From a virus, in the IMG/VR virus record IMGVR_UViG_3300036770_004931, positions 1 to 23,653 of that record: a stretch of DNA of 23,653 bases. One strand, 5' to 3'. Below, piece by piece: positions 7,127-15,686 of the stretch. Both the position numbers and the translations under genes were made by a program. Under the pieces are notes generated by a model that worked only from the letters and a program-made list of their open reading frames with translations, was not told the DNA's origin and made no database searches. Within the stretch, counting starts at the first letter, position 1. Each line of letters begins with the position of its first letter.

Positions 7127-7566
7127 GTAGAAGAAGCAGCATAGTCAGCGCCCTTAGTGATACTATTAGAATAGCTATAGACGGCACTAGTCCCTATGTT
7201 ACTAACTTGCAAAATCAGTGTTTTGCCAAGCTAAAGTTTTGGGACGAAATAAATGATTTTCCTAGCGTATACCTAAGTCCTGGTACTGAATTGCGCGAAT
7301 ACCATCCAGGCGGCTTTGCCTGGGGCATGCTTGGTGTATGTGTAAAAGTTTACTGCAAAAGTGAAGATACTGCACAAGAGCAACTAGAACAACTATTAAC
7401 TGACCTAGAAAATTGCATAGATGCAAACCGTAGGTTAGTATATGATGCAACAAATGGTTATGAAACAACAGAGATATTAATAGACTCAATAACTACGGAC
7501 GAGGGCCTACTAGCTCCCTATGCAGTTGGAGAGATTAACTTACAAGTCAGATACCAGATTATGTAA
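7123..7566 (+). CDS. Tail terminator / tail completion protein
   Basis: 147 residues, the expected size and position for a lambda U-like terminator that caps the tail tube at the head end. It has an amphipathic N-terminal helix (SSIVSALSDTIRIAI), a short beta region with FPSVYLSPG and an EYHPGG turn, a central strand (LGVCVKVYCKS), a helix with EQLEQLLTDLENCID, and C-terminal strands ending GEINLQVRYQIM, which is the usual beta-alpha-beta order of this family. Four-base overlap (ATGA) with the neck gene. The assignment rests on size, order and pattern rather than on a single diagnostic motif. Confidence 0.65.
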   Translation: MSRRSSIVSALSDTIRIAIDGTSPYVTNLQNQCFAKLKFWDEINDFPSVYLSPGTELREYHPGGFAWGMLGVCVKVYCKSEDTAQEQLEQLLTDLENCIDANRRLVYDATNGYETTEILIDSITTDEGLLAPYAVGEINLQVRYQIM

Positions 7567-7644
7567 GCAACCGTATTCGTAAAGGTCTAATACAGATAAA
7601 AGTCTAGTAATGACCGGCCGAATACCCATAAAAGGGAATAAATT

Positions 7645-9252
7645 ATGAGTTTTAATTTACTTCGTAATAGTAGAGTTTTCTTTACTACTAATGTAGGAAC
7701 TAGTGGTAATCAAATAGGAGTAGTACAGGCAACAGGTTTTACAAGTGGTAATACCAAAGAAATTCAGGTACTTGATGGCTTTGGATTTAGCCAGAATACC
7801 ACTAGTGAAACTGTTACACTAAGCGAAACTGGTGCTGTACCTGTGCGTGGACAGCGTACCTTTAACACACAGTTAGATCCAGTTGACTTTAACATGACTA
7901 CCTATATTCGTCCATTTAAGGACACTTCAGGTGGTGTAGTTACAAGCTTTAGCTGGGGAGCAACTACTGGTGCAGTTACAGCAGGCAGTGGTGCCAGCAC
8001 AACATTGTTAGATGCATATCCTGCTAACATAGTAACTGCCAGTGCAGCAACACAGGCTTTTGCTGCTGATTTTGGACTAAATACTTTTGTATATGCTACA
8101 TCAGCGCCTGCTGCTGGTAAAACCGCAACATTTGCCCCTATTTTTGGAGCAGATTCAACCACACCTAGCTATCAAAAACTTATTGGTATTTATCTAGTAA
8201 ATGGTGGTAGCGGATATACTGTTGCTCCTACAGTTACTATAGTTGATCCAGATAGTGGAGCAGAGGCCACAGCGCTGCCAGTAGTAACTACTGTAATTAG
8301 TGCAGCCGGTACCACAACTATTACCGCTGAAGAAAGTGATCTTTGGAATGCGTTTTTTACATCAAGCGCTACTGGTGCTACACAAGCCTGGACAGAAACT
8401 TCTGCATCTGCTGAATTAGTATCTGACTATAGTCAAGCACACCAATTAAAACGGTTTGGTTTAATTGTGGTTATGGATACAGCTTGTTTTGTTATTGATG
8501 ATTGTGTATTAAATACCGCAACAATTGATTTTGGTATTGATGCAATCGCCAGTGTTCAGTGGGCCGGTCAAGCAAAAGGCATTCGTCAAATTAATGCTCC
8601 TGGTCTAGGCACAGTAGGTACTTTTACAGCAAGTGGATTAGGTACCCCAACAATTAGTGGTAACTATAAACAAAAAATTACTACGGCAGCCTTTATTGCT
8701 AATAAATTGAGTACATTCTCACTATTATCAGGATTAGGTTCTCCTGGAACACCCCCTGGTGGAACACCAACTTACTATAATTTACCTATAACCGGTGGTA
8801 GCTTAACCCTAAGCAATAATGTTAGTTATTTAACACCAGCTAACTTAGGTATTGTTAATACGCCAGTTACTTATTTTGCAGGTACACGAGCAATTAGTGG
8901 CAGTGTTACGGCATACTTACGTAGTGGTGCCGCCACAGGTGCAAATGATACTAGTGATCCAACTACTGGACGTAAACAAACAGCACAATTATTAGGTGAC
9001 TTGTTAACGGGTAGTACAACTACGGTTGATCCTAGATTTTATATGAAACTAATAATTGGCGGTACAACGGCAGATGATCGTGTAGAAATAGAAATGCCAG
9101 GTGTTGTATTAACAATTCCTACTATTGCTACGGAACAAGTTGTTAGTACGAGTATTAACTTCACTGCTCAAGGTACAGACACAATTAGTGCAATCAGAGA
9201 GTTTGATCTTGAAGAAGCAAACGAAATTAATATTAAATATTACGCAGGATAA
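7645..9252 (+). CDS. Major tail tube protein with inserted beta modules
   Basis: 535 residues. It forms the stacked hexamers of the tail tube. The N-terminus (SFNLLRNSRVFFTTNV...) and the MTTYIRPF segment near residue 88 look like the tube domain of long-tailed siphoviruses; the C-terminal part (from about 385) has a Thr/Gly/Ser-rich strand pattern like decoration domains. Between about 100 and 250 lies Ala/Thr/Gly-rich sequence containing GGSGYTVAPTVTI (near 186-198), a motif I associate with small repeated beta modules in many marine phage structural proteins. AAGGG at 7632-7636 gives a good ribosome site. The gene has its own 78-base upstream gap and a hairpin downstream, consistent with high separate expression. 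It is larger than lambda V (246 residues). Confidence 0.8.
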   Translation: MSFNLLRNSRVFFTTNVGTSGNQIGVVQATGFTSGNTKEIQVLDGFGFSQNTTSETVTLSETGAVPVRGQRTFNTQLDPVDFNMTTYIRPFKDTSGGVVTSFSWGATTGAVTAGSGASTTLLDAYPANIVTASAATQAFAADFGLNTFVYATSAPAAGKTATFAPIFGADSTTPSYQKLIGIYLVNGGSGYTVAPTVTIVDPDSGAEATALPVVTTVISAAGTTTITAEESDLWNAFFTSSATGATQAWTETSASAELVSDYSQAHQLKRFGLIVVMDTACFVIDDCVLNTATIDFGIDAIASVQWAGQAKGIRQINAPGLGTVGTFTASGLGTPTISGNYKQKITTAAFIANKLSTFSLLSGLGSPGTPPGGTPTYYNLPITGGSLTLSNNVSYLTPANLGIVNTPVTYFAGTRAISGSVTAYLRSGAATGANDTSDPTTGRKQTAQLLGDLLTGSTTTVDPRFYMKLIIGGTTADDRVEIEMPGVVLTIPTIATEQVVSTSINFTAQGTDTISAIREFDLEEANEINIKYYAG

Positions 9253-9264
9253 TTTTTATCAACC

Positions 9265-9285
9265 AAGACCAGCGTTGCTGGTCTT
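9265..9285 (+). terminator. Hairpin after the major tail gene
   Basis: AAGACCAGC (9265-9273) and GCTGGTCTT (9277-9285) form a perfect 9-bp stem with loop GTT, 12 bases after the major tail stop. The following sequence (ATTAA) is not a real U-tract, so it is more likely an mRNA-stabilising or weakly attenuating hairpin than a strong terminator. Confidence 0.5.
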
Positions 9286-9302
9286 ATTAACCAAATGTAA
9301 CA

Positions 9303-9722
9303 ATGGCAGACCTTAGCTTAAAAACCCTATTAGTTCCCTCAAAAAGTATTGAAGTAGAATTTCCTGGCATGCCCGGATTCAAAATTGATGTAGCCTTTTT
9401 AAGTCGCGAAACACTTATTAGTATTCGTAAAAAAGCTACAAAAGTAATTTTTAAAAATCGACAGCCTATAGAAGAATTAAATGATGAATTATTTTTACAG
9501 TTATATGTAGAAAATGCTATAAAAGGCTGGGCTGGTTTAAAAATAAAATATTTAGAGCAGCTAGCACCTGTAGATGTAGGTCATTTAAATCCTGAAGACG
9601 AACTTAATTATACTAGCGAAAATGCGCTATACTTAATGAAAAATTCCAGCGATTTTGACAGCTTTATTAGTGAGCAAGTTAATGACCTGGGAAACTTTTC
9701 CAAGAGCAGTTTGGACAAATAG
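9303..9722 (+). CDS. Tail assembly chaperone, short form (lambda G analogue)
   Basis: 139 residues, close to lambda G (140). Such proteins bind tape measure and tail tube subunits during assembly and are absent from the virion. The sequence starts with a hydrophilic beta region (ADLSLKTLLVPSKSIEVEF) and continues with helices containing ISIRKKATKVIFKNRQPIEEL and an acidic C-terminus. Near its 3' end is the slippery heptamer GGGAAAC (9689-9695), in the correct frame for -1 shifting into the T-like frame. No convincing Shine-Dalgarno precedes the ATG; the nearest upstream structure is the 9265-9285 hairpin. The next frame is needed to make the longer partner. Confidence 0.8.
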   Translation: MADLSLKTLLVPSKSIEVEFPGMPGFKIDVAFLSRETLISIRKKATKVIFKNRQPIEELNDELFLQLYVENAIKGWAGLKIKYLEQLAPVDVGHLNPEDELNYTSENALYLMKNSSDFDSFISEQVNDLGNFSKSSLDK

Positions 9723-10075
9723 AAGTATTACTTAAAAATTATTTTCTAAACCAAGAAGTTAGCATGTCAAAAGAAAGTTATTTTGAAATGTGCGAAATGC
9801 TTGGTAACGAACCAATAGAAGCAGAAATACCAGTAGATTTTGATGATTTTCCTATGGAATTACAGCAAGCTATGATAGTTTATCGTATGTTGCGTGATGA
9901 ATGGGAAGGATTTAATGGATTATATCTTGGAAAAAGCTTTTTAGGTTTAACAGAAATATTTGAGTATACACAGATTAGTCACGATGATCGCAAATTAATA
10001 TTAATGTTGATAAGATTAATTGATAGCATACGTGGCGATCAAATTAATAAACGTCAGCAAAAGCCCATAAACTAA
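9303..10075 (+). CDS. Tail assembly chaperone, -1 frameshift long form (lambda G-T analogue)
   Basis: A -1 slip at 9689-9695 joins residues 1-131 of the short form to 126 residues read from 9695 to the TAA at 10073-10075, giving 257 residues (lambda G-T is 279). The T-like frame is open from 9686, 78 bases before its first ATG at 9764, and the upstream codons read sensibly into it (LFQEQFGQIEVLLKNYF, then NQEVSMSKESYFEMCEM), so it is translated by frameshift rather than from 9764. The T part has the acidic EAEIPVDFDDFP segment and the LRDEWEGFNGLYLG segment seen in many chaperones of this class. The ATG at 9764 has only a poor ribosome site. The ratio of long to short form is expected to matter for assembly, as in lambda. 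Confidence 0.85.
9689..9695 (+). promoter_or_regulatory. Programmed -1 frameshift site GGGAAAC
   Basis: Read as G GGA AAC in the frame of the short chaperone, this is a perfect X XXY YYZ slippery heptamer, close to lambda's GGGAAAG. A small hairpin TCCAA (9699-9703) / TTGGA (9711-9715) begins three bases downstream and might assist slipping. The short frame stops 24 bases after the heptamer. Confidence 0.85.
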
Positions 10076-10095
10076 TAGTAGTTTATGGGCTTTTT
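10059..10095 (+). terminator. Strong rho-independent terminator after the chaperone genes
   Basis: AAAAGCCCATAAAC (10059-10072) pairs perfectly with GTTTATGGGCTTTT (10081-10094), a 14-bp stem with an 8-base loop, ending in TTTTT. The stop codon TAA of the T-like frame (10073-10075) lies in the loop. It should end the head and early tail transcript here. Confidence 0.85.
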
Positions 10096-10115
10096 ATTGC
10101 AACAAATTTTTGCTG

Positions 10116-10144
10116 TTGACATTTTATCACCCTTGTGATATACT
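10116..10144 (+). promoter_or_regulatory. Strong sigma70 promoter for the tape measure and tip genes
   Basis: TTGACA (10116-10121) and TATACT (10139-10144) are separated by 17 bases, the optimal spacing. It lies 21 bases after the terminator and predicts a transcript start near 10151 with a 50-base leader; TGGAG (10191-10195) is the ribosome site for the tape measure at 10201. It separates the tape measure and tip genes from the head transcript. Confidence 0.8.
10125..10140 (+). promoter_or_regulatory. Candidate operator inside the tape-measure promoter
   Basis: TATCACCCTTGTGATA is a perfect 6-bp inverted repeat with a 4-base centre, lying between the -35 and -10 boxes and running into the -10. 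Half-site TATCAC recalls lambdoid CI/Cro operators, but the similarity is short. A bound dimer here would block RNA polymerase. A repressor cannot be identified in this window. Confidence 0.45.
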
Positions 10145-10200
10145 TGGTGTAATCTCGCATAAGTTCAGCAAACCTAAAAAAGAATTAACCTGGAGCTATT

Positions 10201-13200
10201 ATGGCAGGTAATACAATAGATATTAATTTATCTGTAATGGATAAAAGTAGTACCATAAAATCACGTACTAATGATGCAAAAGAGCTCAACAAACAATTAG
10301 AACGTAGCCAATCATTAATGGCTGGTACAGGCACTAAAAGCGGTGCAGCAGCACGTCAAGCTACTTTTATATCTGGAGGACAGGTAGAGGACTACAATCG
10401 TAGTAGAGGAGTAGCAGGAGTAACAGGTGCCAGTGCACGAGATTTTGCTGATCAAGCTAGAAGCCTTGGCGGTTTAGTTCGTTTATATGCTGCATATGCT
10501 GCTAATATATTTGCCGTAACTGCAGCATTTAATGCTTTGCGTGAAGCAATGCAAACAGACATGCTTATACGTAGTTTGAATCAGTTAGGTGCATCAAGCG
10601 GCATAGCACTGGGCGGTTTAGCAAAACAATTTGCCGCAACTACTGATGGGGCTATTAGTTTACGTGAAGCAGCAGAAGCTACTGCTAAAGCTATGAGTAG
10701 TGGCATGACTAAAGAACAATTTTTACAACTAGGCCAAGTTGCTAAAGGTGCAGCTCAAGCCCTTGGTTTAAACATGGGCGATGCTGTTAGCAGATTAACA
10801 CGCGGTATCGTTAAACTAGAACCAGAACTATTAGACGAACTGGGTTTATTTACTAAGGTAGGTAAGGCTGCTGATGACTATGCTCGTAGTATTGGAAAAA
10901 CTGAAGCACAGTTAACTGATTTTGAACGTAGACAAGCATTTGCAAATGCCGTACTTAAAGAAGGCAGAGATAAGTTCGGAGAAATAGCTCAAGAAGGTAA
11001 TCCTTATGATAAGCTATTAGCGGAACTAAAAAATGTAGCTACTGATATATTAAATGTAGTTAACACTATTGTTAGCCCTATAGCTAAGTTATTAGCTGAT
11101 AATACAGGATTAATAGCAGGAGCAATAGCATTAGCAGCAATAAAGATTACAAAAAGCGCCTTACCTGCACTAGGCCAATGGCGAGCAGGCTTAGAAGTTG
11201 CCGCTAAAGATGCTGCTGAAAAAGCCACACTAATTAATCGTAGTTTTCAAGAAGCTTTTGCTGCTAAGCAAGAACAAGCGCTCGGGATCCCAGTACTACA
11301 GAAAAACTTAGATGAAGCTAAAAAACAACTTAAATTAGCTCAACAAGAATTATTAAGTACAAGCAGTAGTATAGATAAGAGGGTTTCTGGAAGTAAATGG
11401 TTTGCAAGGGCTACCACAGAAGATGTGGCAAATGAGAAAACTATTGCTAAACTACAAGAAAGCAGCGCTAAGTTATCGCAAAGTGAGGCAGTAGATAAAC
11501 AAAAAATAGCTGCTGCAATGGCTAAAGTTGCTGATGCCCAAAAACTAGTATTACAACGTAGCGAAGCTTTGGCCAATGTAGATGATACACTTCAAGAAGG
11601 GCTACAAAAGCGTGCTAGAGTACTCAGTGAATTGTGGCAGCGAGAAGAAATTCGCGATAGAGCTAGAGAAAAAGCGGCAAGACTTCGCATACTTAGTGAA
11701 GTAAGTAAAGATGTAGATGAGAAAGGGTTTTTTGGTGGAATACAGGAACTATATAATAAGGCAAATGCTGATAAAGATCTAAGTAGACTTGGCAAATTTT
11801 TAACCGTATTTCAAGGCACAATGATAGGGGCAGCTAGAGCAGTCGGCATTTTAGCAAATGCTTTAAACCGAGCCTTTTTCTATTTTGAAATAGCTGTTGG
11901 AGTGTTTTTTGCACTTGATGCTGTACTAGGAAAGAATAGTAAGCAAGTTAAAGAGTTTACCAATAGTTTAGATGTATTAGAAGAGAGTACTAAAGGGGCC
12001 ACACTTGCATTAGAAAAGTATGTTGGTGTAATTAGTGTAGATAGTGTTATAGCAGTCAGTAATGCTTTTAATGGACTAAGTTTAAGTGTTGAGGATGTAA
12101 GAAAAAAGTTTGAGGCAGCACAAAAAACAGCCAGTAAATGGGATACTTTCTGGGATGATATTAAAGAAGGTATTATCTTCTTAGATAGCCAACAAGAAAA
12201 AGCAGCTAGTTCAATTAGTAAAGCAATTGTAAGCGCTATAGAAACAGCCCCAGAAGGTGAACTAAGAAATTCTCTCCAAGCCAAATTACAAGGTATTTTA
12301 GGAAATATTGACTTAACTGGTGAAAATATAGCCGAAGCATTAGAAAAATTAAATAAAGACGGATTTAAAGCAACATTAGAAAACTTAAGCAAAGCTTTAG
12401 AGGGCACAGATAAATTAATGCAAAAAAGTAAAGGTTTAGCTACAGAAGTTAGAGAATCAGCTAAACAAGCCCAATTATCTTATCAAAATTTAGCTAATAG
12501 TGTACGAGATCAAACTCCACTAAGTAAATTTTTAAGCGATAATTTGCGACAACTACAAGCATTAGAGTCTGCAGCAAGAGATGCTACAGCAAGTAGGGCT
12601 GCATTAGACGAATTAGTAAAATTAGGGGAAACTAGTTCCTTTGGCAATCAAGCATTACAGGCAAAAGAACTCTTACTTGAATTTGAAAATTTAGATAAAC
12701 AAGCCTCTAGTTATAAAAAGACATTAAAAGAGCAAGAAGAAAGTTTAAAGAAAATTAGTCAAGAAATGAAAGGACAAACAGCGGTAGCTATTCGTAGAAA
12801 GGGATTAGATACTGCCGCTATAACTGCTGCCGAAGATATTAATACTACCAAACGTTCTATTGATCAAATAGAAATTAGAATTACTCAAATAAATACAAAA
12901 GTTGCTAGTTTAATAAAAAATGCTGTTAAAGATCAATTAGATAGTTTATTTAAACAGTATGATTTGCAAATTCAAAAATTAAAGCTTCAAGGAGAACGAA
13001 GCAGAGCCGCTCTTGGTAGTGGAATTATTACTAAAGAGACTATCGATTATCAGGCCGATCTTACTATTCAGGGAATACAAATTGAACAACAACTAGTAAA
13101 AGTTAATGAAAAATTAGTACTAAGTACAGAATTAAATAGAATAGCTCAACAAAAACTAACTGATGAATTAACATTAATACGCTTGCAGCAAGAAAGAAGA

Positions 13201-15321
13201 GAGACAAAAGATAGTGAAGGGGCGCTTGTATTAGATAGAAATATTGCCAATTTAAAACAACGCATTGACTCCACAAAAGGTTTAGATGAGCAAGTTGCAA
13301 AAATATTTGGTAGAGAAACTAAAAAAGGTACAAAAGAGCAATTAGCTGAACTTAAAACTTTAATGGATCAGCCTGGTGGTTCTGCATACTTTTCAATTAT
13401 TCAACTATTACAAAGCCAATTACAACGAGAAGTGCAAGCAACAGAAGAAATTAGTACAGAAAATGTAAAAAGAAAATTAGCACAAATAGCAAACGATATA
13501 GACGTACAAAAAAGATTTTTAGATAATAGTATTCGCGGATATACGCAGCAACTAGATTCAATTCGTGGCATAATATCTACGGGCGATAGCGCAGAATTAA
13601 ATGTATATTTACAAGATTTAAAATTTGCTACGGAACAGTTGGATATACAAAAAGGTATTGAACAAGATACTTATATGCTATCTACTAAACTTACTGCAGA
13701 AGGTAAAAAAGCCTTTCAATCCAAAGTTAGCGAAGGTAAGGCTAGACTAGTAATACTACAACAGCAGCAACAAGAAAAAAGAATAGCAGATATACTAGCT
13801 GCTACAGAGCAAAAACGAAATGAACAATTAAAGTTTAGAACTGAACTTAGAGAACAAGAATTAGAATTATTCCAACAAATATATGCTGACGATCCGCAAA
13901 AGCTTGAAGGTTTTCGCAGGGAACTATATGAATTAAAAGAACAAGATGCCAAACAGGTAGCAAAAAATAATATTGATAAAATACGTAAAGCTACTAGAGA
14001 CCAAGAAAAACGAGTTTCTGATTATGGCCAGGATGCTGCTACGGATAGTGGCGCTAGTCAGCAATACTCTATTCAGCTAAAAATATTACAGGCGCTTAAT
14101 GAAGAATTAGATAGACTAATACAAAAAGAAAATCAAAGGGCTGTTGGATCAATCGTATTAGAATCTGCTAGACAAGCAAATTATGAAAGACAAGAAAATC
14201 TGCGTATAATAGATCAAATAAATCAAGCAACATTATTTAATTTAGAAATTCAAAATAATTTACGTAATTTAGAGCAAGAACGCTTTGACTTATCTATAGA
14301 ATCAGATAGAGCTAGACTAGATTTACAAACCCAATTAGGTTTACTAACTCAAGATGAAATAAATAAAGAAAATAGTAGATTAAAACAGCGACAAATTGCT
14401 AATGACTTACAGCAGAAATTAAATAATTTAAAAGATCAAGAAACTAGACTAAATATAGAGTTAGGTAGTTTGGAAGCAAAAATTAGGCAAGATGATTCAG
14501 GGGCTTTAAGCGCGCCAGAAGGCGTATTGGAACGCATAAAATTTATAAAAGATCAACTAGTAATGTTAGAGCAAGCAAAGAAATTTGCTACTACTTTTGC
14601 AGATACTCAAAATAAAATACTAAGCGAACAAGATAAATTTGACGATAGATTAAAAAATTATAGTCAGTCATTTAAAAATTTATTTGATGGCATGGCCGAT
14701 GCAATTGTTAATTTTGCTAAAACAGGCAAATTTGAATTTAAAGATCTAATTAATAGTTTCTTAGAAGATATACTACGTTACGAATTAAGATTACAAATGC
14801 ATGCATTATATGTTCAAGCACTTAGACCAATGTTAGGGAATTTTCTTGATTTATTATTGGGTGGAAATACATATTCTTCTGTTCGTGGAAACTTTCTTCC
14901 AGAAACTAATCAAATTGGCGGTTTTACAATGGCCAAAGGCGGAGCATTTAACCGTGGCGTAGAAGCTTATGCACGCGGGGGAATGTTTACTAATAGTATA
15001 GTAAATCAACCTACACTATTTAAAGCAGCCAAAGGTTTAGGTGTAATGGGTGAAGCAGGACCAGAAGCTATTATGCCCCTAAAGCGCGACAGCCAAGGCA
15101 ATCTTGGAGTTCGCAGCAATCAAGGCAGTGTAGAAATAGTAGTAAATAACTATACTTCACAACAAGCAGAAACTAAAGAAACTACTGACAGTAGAGGCAA
15201 TCGTCGAATAGAAGTAACAATTGGTGATATAGTAGCCGATCAAATGACTACAAATAATAGCAGTATTCAACAGGCTATGTTAGTAGGATACGGAGCTAAA
15301 CCAAGAATGATTAGGAGATAA
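10201..15321 (+). CDS. Tail tape measure protein
   Basis: 1706 residues, the largest gene in the window. It runs inside the tail tube, sets its length and later helps DNA cross the envelope. Evidence: position after the chaperones, great length, long helical/coiled-coil stretches rich in Lys/Glu/Gln (roughly 350-530 and 780-1470), and two hydrophobic segments, LLADNTGLIAGAIALAAIKI near 297-316 and FYFEIAVGVFFALDAVLG near 560-577. A lambda-family tape C-terminal domain lies near 1490-1525 (FKNLFDGMADAIVNFAKTGK, then a short helical segment). The typical Gly-rich end follows with MGEAGPEAIMPL near 1615-1626. Leucine codons are mostly TTA here, unlike the CTA-rich capsid gene. The stop is two bases before the next start; its final AGGAGA is that gene's ribosome site. 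Confidence 0.93.
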   Translation: MAGNTIDINLSVMDKSSTIKSRTNDAKELNKQLERSQSLMAGTGTKSGAAARQATFISGGQVEDYNRSRGVAGVTGASARDFADQARSLGGLVRLYAAYAANIFAVTAAFNALREAMQTDMLIRSLNQLGASSGIALGGLAKQFAATTDGAISLREAAEATAKAMSSGMTKEQFLQLGQVAKGAAQALGLNMGDAVSRLTRGIVKLEPELLDELGLFTKVGKAADDYARSIGKTEAQLTDFERRQAFANAVLKEGRDKFGEIAQEGNPYDKLLAELKNVATDILNVVNTIVSPIAKLLADNTGLIAGAIALAAIKITKSALPALGQWRAGLEVAAKDAAEKATLINRSFQEAFAAKQEQALGIPVLQKNLDEAKKQLKLAQQELLSTSSSIDKRVSGSKWFARATTEDVANEKTIAKLQESSAKLSQSEAVDKQKIAAAMAKVADAQKLVLQRSEALANVDDTLQEGLQKRARVLSELWQREEIRDRAREKAARLRILSEVSKDVDEKGFFGGIQELYNKANADKDLSRLGKFLTVFQGTMIGAARAVGILANALNRAFFYFEIAVGVFFALDAVLGKNSKQVKEFTNSLDVLEESTKGATLALEKYVGVISVDSVIAVSNAFNGLSLSVEDVRKKFEAAQKTASKWDTFWDDIKEGIIFLDSQQEKAASSISKAIVSAIETAPEGELRNSLQAKLQGILGNIDLTGENIAEALEKLNKDGFKATLENLSKALEGTDKLMQKSKGLATEVRESAKQAQLSYQNLANSVRDQTPLSKFLSDNLRQLQALESAARDATASRAALDELVKLGETSSFGNQALQAKELLLEFENLDKQASSYKKTLKEQEESLKKISQEMKGQTAVAIRRKGLDTAAITAAEDINTTKRSIDQIEIRITQINTKVASLIKNAVKDQLDSLFKQYDLQIQKLKLQGERSRAALGSGIITKETIDYQADLTIQGIQIEQQLVKVNEKLVLSTELNRIAQQKLTDELTLIRLQQERRETKDSEGALVLDRNIANLKQRIDSTKGLDEQVAKIFGRETKKGTKEQLAELKTLMDQPGGSAYFSIIQLLQSQLQREVQATEEISTENVKRKLAQIANDIDVQKRFLDNSIRGYTQQLDSIRGIISTGDSAELNVYLQDLKFATEQLDIQKGIEQDTYMLSTKLTAEGKKAFQSKVSEGKARLVILQQQQQEKRIADILAATEQKRNEQLKFRTELREQELELFQQIYADDPQKLEGFRRELYELKEQDAKQVAKNNIDKIRKATRDQEKRVSDYGQDAATDSGASQQYSIQLKILQALNEELDRLIQKENQRAVGSIVLESARQANYERQENLRIIDQINQATLFNLEIQNNLRNLEQERFDLSIESDRARLDLQTQLGLLTQDEINKENSRLKQRQIANDLQQKLNNLKDQETRLNIELGSLEAKIRQDDSGALSAPEGVLERIKFIKDQLVMLEQAKKFATTFADTQNKILSEQDKFDDRLKNYSQSFKNLFDGMADAIVNFAKTGKFEFKDLINSFLEDILRYELRLQMHALYVQALRPMLGNFLDLLLGGNTYSSVRGNFLPETNQIGGFTMAKGGAFNRGVEAYARGGMFTNSIVNQPTLFKAAKGLGVMGEAGPEAIMPLKRDSQGNLGVRSNQGSVEIVVNNYTSQQAETKETTDSRGNRRIEVTIGDIVADQMTTNNSSIQQAMLVGYGAKPRMIRR

Positions 15322-15323
15322 AT

Positions 15324-15686
15324 ATGGTTGGATTACCATGGCCTGTAAGTTTACCCCAAAGCCCTCAAAAAGATTTTCAAGAAACAATTGGCATAAATAT
15401 AATTAGGACTAGTATGGATAGTGGGCCCGCTAAACAGCGGGTCCGAAGCAAGCGCCCCAGTCAACTATCATTAAGCTTTATTATGACTAGTACAGAAACA
15501 GAGGCTTTAGAAAGTTTTATTTTAACTGATTTAAAAGGCACAAAGCGATTCGATTTTACACATCCAAGAACAGGCAGTTCAGTAGAGTGTAGAATAGTTC
15601 CTATGGGAGAAGGTGAGTTTTATACACTACAGTATAAAGCCCCAGGATACTGGCAAGTAAATTTAAAATTTGAAATATTACCATGA
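15324..15686 (+). CDS. Minor tail protein (M-like)
   Basis: 120 residues, directly after the tape measure, where lambda M sits. The pattern PWPVSLP at the N-terminus, RTSMDSGPAKQRVR near 29-42 and FDFTHPRTGSSVECR near 76-90, ending in WQVNLKFEILP, belongs to a widespread family of small tail proteins encoded upstream of tip proteins; they are thought to sit at the distal end of the tail tube around the tape measure. AGGAGA overlapping the tape measure stop serves as ribosome site. The last four bases overlap the next gene (ATGA). A GC-rich hairpin (15423-15444) lies within the coding sequence. The family name is inferred from position and motif, not from a search. Confidence 0.7.
   Translation: MVGLPWPVSLPQSPQKDFQETIGINIIRTSMDSGPAKQRVRSKRPSQLSLSFIMTSTETEALESFILTDLKGTKRFDFTHPRTGSSVECRIVPMGEGEFYTLQYKAPGYWQVNLKFEILP

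Noticed and set aside
7573-7625. Inverted repeat GTATTCG (7573-7579) / CGAATAC (7619-7625) before the major tail gene
   Set aside because: Seven pairs around a 39-base loop, with no extension, no T-tract and no promoter boxes; may be chance.
9764-10075. Independent gene starting at ATG 9764
   Set aside because: The same frame is open and coherent from 9686 upstream of the ATG, and an in-frame slippery heptamer leads into it, so it is the frameshift extension of the chaperone.
10336-15000. Several long open frames on the minus strand within the tape measure and other large genes
   Set aside because: They are antisense to well-supported proteins, lack ribosome sites and have low-complexity Ser/Leu-rich translations typical of shadow frames.
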